Assembly: GCA_958450325.1 (NCBI GenBank)
Contig: OY288257.1
Coordinates: 36,305,018 to 36,369,017 of the forward strand
Reading direction: 5' to 3'
DNA from: Agrostemma githago
Lineage: Eukaryota; Streptophyta; Magnoliopsida; Caryophyllales; Caryophyllaceae
Length of the DNA: 64,000 nucleotides
In this document: one piece after another, positions 45,452-54,794 of the stretch
How positions within the stretch are numbered: position 1 is the first letter of the stretch
Layout of the letters: each line of letters opens with the position of its first letter
Notes under the pieces: model-generated
Told to the model about the DNA's origin: nothing
Database searches by the model: none
Seen by the model: only the letters and a program-made list of their open reading frames with translations
Made by a program: the position numbers and the translations under genes

Positions 45452-45814
45452 TGTAGACACCCGCATTTTGACTGCCAGGTGTCTATGATAGTTTCCAAAA
45501 AACACCCGATGATGATCGAACGCTAACATGTTTCTACGCGCTCGGATATGGGCTCAAAACCATTAGTTGCTGGCTAATGCACTTATGGAGTACAAATCTT
45601 ACAAAACCAACCTCGAATCCAGGCCCAACGGGTCGTTTCCAATCAAATAAGGCTAATTTGGGCCGAAACCGACACCGGAAATAAAACCGACTTTTAGCGA
45701 TTGGGTCAAACCCCGGTCAAAGTCGTTCCGAGACACACAAAACAGCCATTCAAACATCAAAAGTCCAATTCAAACACAAAACCCACAAGACATCCAAAGT
45801 CACGGTCCAAAACA

Positions 45815-45980
45815 ATGGACCCACTCGATCCAGCTGAGTCACTCGATCGAGTGCTCAGCCCACTCGATCGAGTGGGCCTTATTCAGGCCCGACTGCAGGC
45901 ACACTGGGCCACTCGACCGAGTCAGCTGGTTACTCGGTCGAGTAACCCTAGACGAGGTACCTAGGCCTTGCCTATATAAA
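45815..45980 (+). promoter_or_regulatory. LTR F promoter: CTCGATCGAG palindromes plus TATA box
   Basis: Perfect CACTCGATCGAGTG copies at about 45840 and 45860 and CTCGACCGAG/CTCGGTCGAG variants up to 45948, then TATATAAA at 45973-45980. The same order occurs in LTR E on the minus strand. Confidence 0.6.
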
Positions 45981-47094
45981 CACCCCATGCAACACAACTT
46001 TACAGATCTTTTTTGGACAACTTTTCAAAACCCTAATCAATATCAAACTCAAACCCTAATAGTACACTAGCAAACCCTAAACCTAGCTTTAGGAATCGAA
46101 ACCCTAACCACCACAACTTAGCCTATATACTCGATACTCCCGTGCAGGCCACAACGACGAGTCCTGTCCGAGCATAAGAAACATGTAGGTTGAGGGTGCA
46201 AAAACCCCTTATCTTCTCCTTCCTCGTCTTCCTCGCGTCATTCATCGTCATAAGGGTCGTTTTTTTTTAAAATTTTTTATCGTTATTATCGCGTCCTAAT
46301 ATCGATAATATAACTAGTATAAAATATTAAAGTGTTCGTCAATTCGTGTCGAGCATGAGTGATGGTGGGATAAGGAAACCCGAACATACAAGTGTACTGC
46401 ACACAGCGTTGCCGGTCGCTTATCCCATCACCCCGATTGCTTGATTGTTGAGACAAATTAACATCAACCATAATTTTCTTATTTTATCGTCGTTATCGCA
46501 ATTTTCATCAATTCTAGAACCTATTTCCAAAACATACTTTTATAAGGGTTGAAACCCGTTGATGCGGATACGACATCAAACAATTCGCAAGAATTAATTG
46601 TGATGTCGGGATGCGGAGGGAATCAAGTATTTCAATCCTAGCATAACGTCAAACTCTTGGATTCGATGCTAATTTCATAATTAGACGTCGAATCTAACGA
46701 TCTAGTCACATAAATTAATTAACGCGATTTCTATTGTTGCTAAAATAATTGTCATACAATTCGTTAGAATTACGACATTATTAAACGCGGAGGAAATCCA
46801 CTCATATCGCGATAGTTAATTTAAGACGACTTAAAGCAATTTTCTTTTATTTTTACTCTAGTATTCCATATCGATTCAATAATCGAATATGGGATACGAC
46901 GAGCATTCAAATTTAGAATCGAGTATAAATCCCATAATATTTATATCCGATTCAAAAAAATCAATGATTTATAAACTCCAAGTCGAGCATAAATTGTTCA
47001 TTATTTACGTCCGATTCGGCAGAATCATCGAATTATCAAAAATCAAAAGCAATTTCGAAAGTCAATAATAAATTGCAAAGTGAATTAAAATTCG

Positions 47095-47395
47095 TACAAG
47101 GAGCACTCAACCGAGTGCCTAGCCCACTCGGTCGAGTGGTACCCCAAAAAGCGAGGCAGGATGCATTTACGACCTCCACTAGGTCGAGTCTCACAGTGAC
47201 TCGGTCGAGTGGCAACGTACTCGGTCGAGTTCGTCAATAACTCGATCGAGTATGGTCTAAAAACATGGGACATAAGCGTTTTCAGAGGTCCACTCGGTCG
47301 AGTCCATCAATGACTCGGTCGAGTCCATCAATGACTCGGTCGAGTGGCCTATTCATCGCGTCAAACCGTGAGTCCTACAAGCCGGTCGAGTCTTG
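47095..47395 (+). promoter_or_regulatory. Second palindrome cluster of LTR F
   Basis: About ten copies of ACTCGGTCGAGT and variants in about 300 bases, roughly 1.1 kb after the TATA box. A short direct repeat of TCCATCAATGACTCGGTCGA lies at about 47305-47345. No second TATA box is obvious. Confidence 0.55.
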
Positions 47396-48134
47396 TTAAT
47401 ATCTTTTAACGACTTAAGTCGCCACGTGTCTAATCAATCACGTGAAAACTTCACTTTTCAAAACTTTATATCATCTTGTCTACATCATTCAATAATCTAC
47501 GAACCGTTATTATTCGTTATACCGTTACTAACCGTTTGTTATTTTTCTTGTTGATTTATCGTTTGTTTTATTTTATTAAAATGAACCCACATGCTAAAAT
47601 TCAACTTCGACGTTAGAATTAATTGCATTAAATCGACATAGAAACCCTTTTCAATTTCATTCGCATGCTTAGGGAAAACAATGTTTGCATAAGCATTTTT
47701 TACCTAATTACTAACGCGCGTATTAGAAAGTCATTCGAGATCTTAGTAGAGGCCGCTAGTGCGGGCGGGGTTAAGTGTCCTTTGTGGGCTTGCCAACACG
47801 TACCCTCACCCCTTACTCAGATCCATGATTTCCGGATATCCGAATCCATTGGCATACAAGAGTCATTCAATACACGGTATCCATTAATGTCGGTATCGGT
47901 ATCAAATGCAAAGGGACGAGCCCAATAAACTCTGACATCGGAAATGGGCCGTATTTTGTATACGGTCCACTACGACATAGAGTGGGTTCGAACGGGCCCG
48001 AACTCCCACAAAGTTCGGTGGCGACTCTACTTCGATTTAAATTTCAATTCGATCCATTCTCATATGGAGATTCATTCGCCTCCCCAAACCCGCGCGTGGC
48101 CGCGTCGGGGTGGACCTATGTCATGTCCACAATT

Positions 48135-48152
48135 TGGCGACTCCGTTGGGGA
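48135..48152 (+). other. Primer binding site after LTR F
   Basis: TGGCGACTCCGTTGGGGA, the Ogre-type tRNA-Arg-like site with one difference from the D family consensus, three bases after the LTR end. Confidence 0.7.
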
Positions 48153-48559
48153 TTAACTGATGCGTGACTTACCATCGGCATCCTCAGGGTGAGACTCGAA
48201 TAGAAATCGTTTGACTAGTACAATACGCGTTTTAGTTCAACGGTTCATGCATAAACCATATTTTCCCGGGCCGGTACTCGCGACCGACGTCCCACTATAC
48301 CGTTGATGTGATCCAATATGGATATGTCAAAAGGTGTTCATAGTCGATTCGAGTGGGTTTCGCGGCATGTTCTAAGATCAACTCGACTTAGGAAGTCCGT
48401 CCCGATCAACGTCTAGACTATGTACACTGGTATAGACCCTCTATAGACCGACCGAGACTTAGTGTAAAGCATACATGGCGTCGTTATAATGCTTGCCTGA
48501 CTACATGATACTTGGTTTCCGTGTCATTTTCAAAAACTGTCAACTTTTCAAAAATTACA
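48153..48559 (+). other. Truncated leader of the LTR F element
   Basis: Non-coding sequence after the PBS. It passes into element C LTR sequence at about 48560. The exact junction is not resolved; 48507 (TGATACTTGG) is a possible LTR start. The rest of the F element is missing from the window. Confidence 0.45.
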
Positions 48560-49827
48560 TCTTTTGGAGGCTTACAAGGCCCTTCCCGGGCGGGATAGTG
48601 GCCTTCCCGACCGGGAAGGGGTGCACAAATACAACTGCGCCTGTTTTGGGTCCGTCCCGGTCGGGACCACTCCGTCCCAGACGGGACCGTACCGCCCCGT
48701 ACGGGATGGCCCTGCTGCAGCTCGTGTTTGATTCTTTTCTCCTTCTTCATTCTTGTAACCTTATAAATACTCCTCCCTTGTATTGTTTAAGCATCATACA
48801 CTACATTAGACTCTCTTAGGCCTCTCTTCAACATTCAAAACCCTAATTAGCTTCTCTTCATCTCTAGTTTAGTTTCATATTAATCCTTAGTTAATCTTAG
48901 TTTAATCTAGCAATTAGTCTTGTATTAAGGGATTTCTTGAAGACTCTTCCAAGCTTGACAACCTTGGAGATTATTTGGGTTTCTTATTAATGCAAGTTCT
49001 CGTCTTTTTATCTCATTCTTAGTTGGTATAATCTCTTTTCTCTTGTTCTTTGTCTATTTCTTCAAGTTTCAATCTTTATATATTGTTTATTGTTCTTGTT
49101 TATTCATTATGAGTGTTTGGATGTTTATATTGATTTCTCTTGTTCATGTTAGTCTTAGTTTGATAATGAGTGAGTAAATTATTTCTGGGGTTAGTAGGGG
49201 GATTAATTGTGGATTATGGGTAATTAGGGTTTGATTAGGGGAAAAGGTTGAATCTTTGTCACTAGTCACATGTTGAGCACTCTATGTGTTTGTTGAATTG
49301 CTTGTTTGAGTTGTAGTGGCCAATGCTTCTCATGCTTGTTTTCATATTCTCATCTTGTAATCAATTTGTGATTGAATGCTTGTGCTTTAGGTAATACTTT
49401 GCATAGGTTTTCGGGTATACTCTTAAACACGAGAGTGCGGACTTAGGCTTTGGCGCGAGAGCGCAAACCGACCTTAGTGGCATATAGAAACCTATACCCT
49501 TGACTTCCCAATTACCCTATCACACTTATGAACCCGACCTAACCCTACTCCTTTCCATATTTGAGTTCTCCTTCTCCTTAGTCTTTAGTTGTTTTATTAG
49601 TTCTTGTTCTAGTTTGTTCATCGTTAGCCTAGTTCATACCTCTTCAACCATCATAGTTAATCAATTCTAGTCTCTTGTGTTTGTTTGTGACTTAGCCTAG
49701 TTTTTAGTGGACCTAGTCTAGACACCTATAACCGTCTCCGTGGACACGACCCGACCTATCCTAGCTACCCGTTAGGATTAGTTGGACTTTACTTGACGGT
49801 GGGGGACGCGGCAAGAACCTACCATCA
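48560..49827 (+). repeat. 5' LTR of element C (left edge uncertain)
   Basis: Homologous to about 50810-52100 of the N LTR: palindromes, TATA box, then U5 with GCGAGAGC-type motifs. It ends CCATCA at 49827. The first roughly 330 bases of an LTR of this family (TGATAAGTG onward) are not found, so the LTR is either truncated or diverged at its start. Confidence 0.7.
48581..48769 (+). promoter_or_regulatory. LTR C promoter: CCCGACCGGG palindromes plus TATA box
   Basis: Palindromes TTCCCGACCGGGAA (about 48602) and GTCCCGGTCGGGAC (about 48653) with degenerate copies to 48709, then TATAAATA at 48762-48769. Confidence 0.55.
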
Positions 49828-49830
49828 ATT

Positions 49831-49848
49831 TGGCGCCGTTGCCGGGGA
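49831..49848 (+). other. Primer binding site of C (tRNA-Asp type)
   Basis: TGGCGCCGTTGCCGGGGA, complementary to the 3' end of plant tRNA-Asp, three bases after the LTR end. This PBS is typical for Athila-type elements. Confidence 0.85.
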
Positions 49849-50004
49849 CGGTGCATTGTTTAGACTTAGTTTGCTTATTAGCTAGACTTAGTTACCCTTC
49901 TTTGTGCTCTTCTTCTATCTCTTGTGCATATTTAGTAGTCTTTTTCCTTGTTTTTATCATTTTCTTTCTTCTTTTTCTCCCGTTGCGCTTGTTTATTGTC
50001 TTTG

Positions 50005-50027
50005 CCTAGTGCCTATAAAGCACTAGG
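50005..50027 (+). ncRNA. Leader hairpin of C
   Basis: Perfect 8-bp stem CCTAGTGC/GCACTAGG with loop CTATAAA, 31 bases before the gag ATG. The same stem with loop CTCAAAA is in N (52230-52252). A packaging or dimerisation signal is a guess based on position. Confidence 0.6.
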
Positions 50028-50057
50028 TGGTCTTACGTTTGTTCAAGTGTGTAGTGT

Positions 50058-50483
50058 ATGCCTAGGAGGAGAGGCGACTTCTTTCTCTTCAATCCAGAGC
50101 CGGAGAGACTCTTTAGAGCCTTTCGCCAACGGACGATTGATCGGGTTAGACACTCTCAACCGGGTCCTAGCAATACCATTGAAGAGAAAGCTCAAAGATA
50201 CGACTTGAACGAGTCACCTCGAGAGACGGCCGAAGGGACCTTCATCAATCCCTTTGGTACATCTATCCACTCTTCTTCACCTAGTTCTCCTTCCACATCT
50301 GCTTCCACACCGTCTACACCATCATCTCCCGCTTATCCAACAATGCCTAAGTTCTCTTCTCATTCAACCTTTACGGAAGACGTTTTGCCCGGTCCAATCG
50401 TTTTACAAGAAGCATATACCGGTAAATTTGTGGCAAAACGCAATTCATCCAATTGGTCGAAAGAAGTCAATTTAGTGGGTTAC
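50058..50483 (+). pseudogene. Gag of C, 5' portion (cut by insertion of N)
   Basis: ATG at 50058. The first about 140 residues are Arg-rich at the start, then Ser/Pro/Thr-rich and disordered, as usual for the N-terminus of Athila-type gag. The frame is cut by the TG of the N LTR at 50484; the stop at 50484-50486 belongs to the LTR. The remainder of gag continues after the duplicated GTTAC at 58170-58174. The frame of this half is offset by one base from that of the 3' half at the junction, so a small indel also exists. Confidence 0.75.
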
Positions 50484-50821
50484 TGATAAGTGCCATTTGT
50501 AGTGCCTATTTCGTAGTGTTTTGGTCTCATTTTCCTTGTGGAATCGCTCCTTGGGAGCGGTTTATGGGCTACTTATGCTTCCTTTAGCTCGTTTCAGGTT
50601 CCCGAGACCGTTCATGAAGAGTTGGAGCGATTCCGACTCGATACATACACTTTTTGGAGCCAACGAAGCTAAGGAACGATCACTCGATACCTTGGAGTCG
50701 ACCCCGAGACCTTGGGACCCAATCCCGAGCCTCCGAGACCCGATCCCGAGTCCCGAGAATCGATGGGAAGCCCATGAGAAGCAAGGAGGGACCAAAAAGT
50801 TCATATTGGAGGCCTACAAGG

Positions 50822-51032
50822 CTCATCCCGAACGGGTATGGCCTCATCCCGTCCGGGATGAAGGAGGAAACGAAGATGAAGCTACTGAGGGTCCATCCCG
50901 ACCGGGACCATGGCGTCCCGACCAGGACCGACCTCTTCCCGACCGGGACCACCCCGTCTCGGCCGGGACGGGCCTGCTGCAGCTCCGCCTTGTTTTCTTT
51001 CTTCTCCCTTCCACTTGTAACCCTGTATATAC
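50822..51032 (+). promoter_or_regulatory. LTR N promoter: CCCGACCGGG palindromes plus TATA box
   Basis: Six or more TCCC..GGGA inverted repeats at 50822-50975, the TATATA box at 51026-51031. The copy in the 3' LTR has palindromes at 56897-57048 and TATATATA at about 57100-57107. Confidence 0.6.
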
Positions 51033-51636
51033 CCTTCCTCTTGTAATCTTATGGGATGCACTTCATATTAGACTCAACCCTAGATAGTTTTAGCATAGAT
51101 TAGTGTAGATTAGTCTTTAGATTATCGTTAATCTTAGATTAGTGCTTGTAATTTTGGAATTCTTCAAGATCTCCATTCAAGCTTGACAACCTTGGATGTT
51201 TGTTTTGGGTTCTTCCATTTACGCAAGTTTCCTTCTTCCTTTCATCTCTAGTTTGGTATAATCTTCTTTTCTCTTCTCCTAATATTTGTTTTATCATTAA
51301 AGTTTGATTCTTTGTTCTTGTTATTGTTCATAGTTCATAGTTCTTGTTAGTTTCATTATGTTTGTTTTGATTGTTGTTTTGGTTCATCTTATTAGTGTTA
51401 GTTTTAGTATAGATATGTTAGAGTAGATTCTTGCTAGGGTTAGTAAGGTGATTAGGGTGTTAATTGGGTGATTAAGGGATTGTTGGAGATGTTGGTGGAA
51501 GATTTGGGTTTCCCCTTGGTTTGATGCATATCACATGTTTGTTGAAATGCTTGAATGACTAGTATGTGCTTATGCTTGTTTTTTCTTGCCTTTCTCTTGT
51601 GGGTGATAGTTTGTTTGTGGGTCCGGTTCCCTCATT

Positions 51637-51801
51637 AAGTTGCGAGAGCCCGGTGAGGACGACCCCTAGGTCGGTCTAAGTTGCGAGAGCCCGGATGCGA
51701 CCTAGGCCCCGATATCACGATAGTAACCCCGTTTGTCATTTGTGTCGCAAAGGTGGGTTTTAGGTGGAACCTCTAGGTGAGTCTAAGTTGCGAGAGCCCG
51801 G
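51637..51801 (+). repeat. Three copies of a 17-bp motif in U5 of LTR N
   Basis: AAGTTGCGAGAGCCCGG at 51637-51653, 51678-51694 and 51785-51801; also in the 3' LTR (about 57714, 57755, 57854). GCGAGAGC-like words are present in the LTRs of B and C at the same relative place. Confidence 0.75.
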
Positions 51802-52103
51802 GCATTACCTAGATTACCCTACTACCTCCTTCACTCTAGTTCTCCCTCGACCATTCCGTTACCCCTTTGACCCCGACCTAATCCTAGCCCGTTTCCATTG
51901 TTTGTTTTCTTGCTTTAGACTTAGCTTAGCCTTAGCCTCCTCCTCCTTAGATTAGCTCGTCTCGAACCTAGTCCTAGACCCGAGCATACCTTAGTCCATC
52001 CTTCCGTCCCTGTGGATTCGACCCGACTTACCCTAGCTACCCTAGTTAGGTTAGCCGGTTTTATTTGACGGTTGGGATTCACGACAAATCCTACCCATCA
52101 AAT

Positions 52104-52121
52104 TGGCGCCGTTGCCGGGGA
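52104..52121 (+). other. Primer binding site of N (tRNA-Asp type)
   Basis: TGGCGCCGTTGCCGGGGA, three bases after the LTR end, identical to that of C. Confidence 0.9.
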
Positions 52122-52229
52122 CGGCGTAGTTTAGACTTTTGTTTGCTTAGTTGTGGACTTTGTTCTTGATTTTTGTGTTCTCTTCTCCTTGTGTATCTCC
52201 GTTTTTCTTCTTTTTCGCTACCCTCTCTT

Positions 52230-52252
52230 CCTAGTGCCTCAAAAGCACTAGG
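52230..52252 (+). ncRNA. Leader hairpin of N
   Basis: Perfect 8-bp stem CCTAGTGC/GCACTAGG, loop CTCAAAA, 54 bases before the ATG at 52307. The stem is conserved with C while the loop differs. Confidence 0.6.
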
Positions 52253-52306
52253 CTACTAACGTTTGCTCAAGTGCTTCTAGCTCATCCTAGGTACCAAAGC
52301 GACGTT

Positions 52307-53585
52307 ATGGACATGGCTCGTCCGAGCTACCATCAATCATCACGGGGCAACTTTGGGGCAAATGGCCAAGTCCCGAAATCTCACCAACCATATCAACCTC
52401 ATCAACAATCTCACGAAGGCCCTCCATATGGTTACCAAGAAGGTTGTCAAGGATCATTCCAACATCCTAACAACTACCAAACACCCTCACATAACCCACA
52501 ACCAAAAATCCCCGACTTTGAGAATTGTCAAATGTTGGTCCAAATGCAAAAAAGTCAACAAGAGGCGATAATGATATTGCATAAGGGCCAACATGAGATG
52601 ATGAATTTAATGCAAAAGAGTCAACAAATGATGATGACTTACATACAAGGGGTTGAAAAGGAGCTCAAGGCCCAAATAGGGGTGCAAGATGCTCGCATCA
52701 ATGCACTCATGGCTCATATCACGATGTCGGCCACTCGAGCTCCACAACATGTTGAGGAAGGTTCATTTGGGCAAGAAGGTTGGGTGCCTCCACAAGAAAG
52801 TCAACCCAACCTTGAAGCTACAAATGAAGAAGAGGGGGTCGATCAAGAGACCATTGTTGAGTGTTGCTTGGGTGGTGAAGATAGGGAGAGAGTAGAGGAA
52901 GTTGAAGCTTCAAGGGTCGACAATGAGGAGGGATTTGAACATGACTATCAAGATAACTCTTGGGGAGCCAATGTATTGGCGATAAAGTTGGATTTGTTTG
53001 ATTTTCTTTGTGATGAACCGGATGTTAACAATCCAAACCCAAGTGAAGAGATGACCCCTCTAGACAAGGTGAGTGAAAAGGAGCGCAATACTTGGGGAAA
53101 AAGAAGTAGATGCCTTGGAACTTGCCTTGAATGGGAAATTGGAGGATCCTAAAGCCTCCAATGAAGAAAACTTGATGCCTTCTCCTCCTCTACCGCACTC
53201 GATGTCTAGCCCTTTATCTTGTGAGAAGGTTGGTGAAGAGGATCCTTGTCGGGCGGTGGAAAAGAGTTCCACTCTCGACCTCGTAGAAGAAGCGACACCC
53301 CTAGGGTGTGATCTCCCACATCATGACACCGAGCACGACTCTAGACCACTATACCTACCGGATGGTCATAAGAGTCGTAGCTATGTTGGTTCCGAAGACC
53401 CGGAAGATCACGAGAACCCCGAGCATAATGAAGATGATTGCTTCTTCCCTCCAACTTGGAAGCTCTTGGAAGTGGCTAGGCTCAGACATGTGAGCTTAAT
53501 TGAAGATGTTGCTAGAGCATTTGACTTACTACTACGAGCTCTTGATGGCTATGGAGGTGTAGTCGGTGAGAGTATCTTATTGTAA
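52307..53585 (+). pseudogene. Element N gag-derived protein, Gln-rich then acidic, with a frameshift
   Basis: ATG at 52307, in frame to about 53100, where a one-base shift moves the homologous reading to the frame ending at the stop at 53583-53585. The N-terminus is rich in Gln, His, Pro and Tyr. A Gln/Met-rich coiled-coil-like segment (LVQMQKSQQEAIMILHKGQH) is followed by an acidic region. The C-terminus contains EDVARAFDLLLRALDGYG, shared with B and C. It has no capsid, zinc knuckle or protease. Despite young LTRs the frame is broken, which fits mobilisation in trans. Function unknown. Confidence 0.6.
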
Positions 53586-53871
53586 ATATCCCTTTTTCTT
53601 TTCTTTTGTGCTTGTATTTGTGTTTATGTTTGTTTGTATAGTTTGGTTTCTAGGATTTGTTAGCCTTTGTGGAACTCTTGTTCATTTGGATTTTTGATGA
53701 GCGATGTGAGGGAGGGAATTTGATGTTGTATTTGAGTTCATTGTGATAGGTGTGAAGGAAAGGTGATTCCTAGAGAAGAGTAGATAATGATAGAGCTTGG
53801 ATCGTGGGAATGGAAGTCGGTTTTTGAAGCTTCGGTGAAGCTTTTGGGGTTTTGGAGGTCAAGAAGACCCA

Positions 53872-54075
53872 TCCCGGGCGGGAGGGAGCTTCCCGACCGA
53901 GACGGGTGTGTCATCCCGACCGGGAAGAAGCCATCCCGATCGGGATGGAGGTGCAAAAATTGGAGCTTGCTGGAGTGCCGTCCCGACCGGGACCATCCAT
54001 CCCGACCGGGATGGTCCCCTTTCTCCTCTTTTGGCCTCTTCTTCGACATTTGAGCCCACCCAACCATTGTATACC
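53872..54075 (+). promoter_or_regulatory. Internal palindrome cluster and TATA-like box of N
   Basis: ATCCCGGGCGGGA, ATCCCGACCGGGAA, ATCCCGATCGGGAT, GTCCCGACCGGGAC and ATCCCGACCGGGAT between 53872 and 54027, then TTGTATACCCCC at about 54068-54079. The same motif type as the N LTR. No ORF follows in N, whereas in A the equivalent place precedes the ATHILA ORF-1-like gene. Confidence 0.5.
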
Positions 54076-54434
54076 CCCACCCAACCTCCCTACCCATCCT
54101 TGTTCATGTCATATGACCATTACACTTCATTTACATACCCTCACCTCATTTCTCTTCCCTTTACACCGAGTTTCACATCGAATCCCACTCCCCTCACACC
54201 ATTACTACCTCTACCATGTGTTTTATGAAGTTCGAAGCGGGATAGCAATGATGAAGACAAGCAAAGTTCCTTTATTGATCATTGGAGACGATGGAGCGAG
54301 TGAGTTGCTATCCTATTGGTACGACAACTATCCTTTCTTTTCCGTCTTTTATTGCTTGTTTTCCTATGTTTACTCCCCTTCCCCTTATATTTGTGTCATG
54401 GTGGCCTTCGAGGCCTTGGTATATGGTTGCTCCC

Positions 54435-54655
54435 GACTCTCGATGACGTGACTACATCGAGAGTCATTTCAAAATCCAAAATTTACAAGTTTTTCACCCC
54501 TTTTGTTGGATTTAGTCGGATTTAGGCGGAATCTGGGCTAGGTGACTTGATTACACCTAGCCCTCCCCTCCCATTTCCTTTTATTTCCTTCTTTTTATTT
54601 TCTCCCCCCTTCCATATCTTTTTCTCGTCCCGGCCCATGGTGACTTGACTACACC
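54435..54655 (+). ncRNA. Array of three hairpins with shared 9-nt loops, element N
   Basis: Hairpin 1: 54435-54465, 11-bp perfect arms GACTCTCGATG/CATCGAGAGTC, loop ACGTGACTA. Hairpin 2: 54535-54563, 10-bp perfect arms GGGCTAGGTG/CACCTAGCCC, loop ACTTGATTA. Hairpin 3: 54639-54655, GGTG/CACC with a possible outer CCCG/CGGG pairing, loop ACTTGACTA. Confidence 0.7.
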
Positions 54656-54756
54656 CCGGTCGGGCGCCTTCTACCATTTTCTTCACTTTATTTTTGATTT
54701 TTAGTTTTATTTTCGTAGTTTCTTTTTCTTTCTTTTATCTCTCCGCACCCTACGAT

Positions 54757-54794
54757 CGAGCATGAGGACATGGCTCGGTTTAAGTGTGGGGGAG
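54757..54794 (+). other. Internal polypurine-tract copy of N with hairpin
   Basis: Hairpin CGAGCATG-AGGA-CATGGCTCG (one bulge; 54757-54777) followed by TTAAGTGTGGGGGAG (54780-54794), identical to the tract at the 3' LTR border. Confidence 0.7.

Larger units (their letters stand above)
45452..48131 (+). repeat. Ogre-like LTR F (2.68 kb), plus strand
   Basis: Starts TGTAGACACCCGC and ends GTCCACA, followed by ATT and a PBS. It is therefore a 5' LTR. Homologous to the interrupted LTR E (8765-24018). Two clusters of CTCGATCGAG/CTCGGTCGAG palindromes and a TATA box are inside. Confidence 0.8.
50484..52100 (+). repeat. 5' LTR of element N
   Basis: 1617 bp. Palindrome cluster 50822-50975 (ATCCCGTCCGGGAT, ATCCCGACCGGGAC and others), TATATA at about 51026-51031, and three U5 repeats at 51637-51801. 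The open frames across it (for example 50521-51087) have a near-identical copy in the other LTR and are not genes. Confidence 0.9.

Noticed and set aside
49831..49848. tRNA-Asp-like sequence
   Set aside because: It matches only the last 18 bases of the tRNA, in reverse complement, and sits at an LTR border; it is a primer binding site, not a tRNA gene.
50521..51087. 188-codon open frame (and its twin at 56597-57163)
   Set aside because: It lies wholly inside the two LTRs of N, spans the palindromes and TATA box, and has no domain; it is a by-product of GC-rich LTR sequence.
53872..54027. Regularly spaced palindromes resembling a CRISPR array
   Set aside because: Spacers are not unique and uniform, repeats vary, the context is an LTR element of a plant genome, and no cas genes are present.
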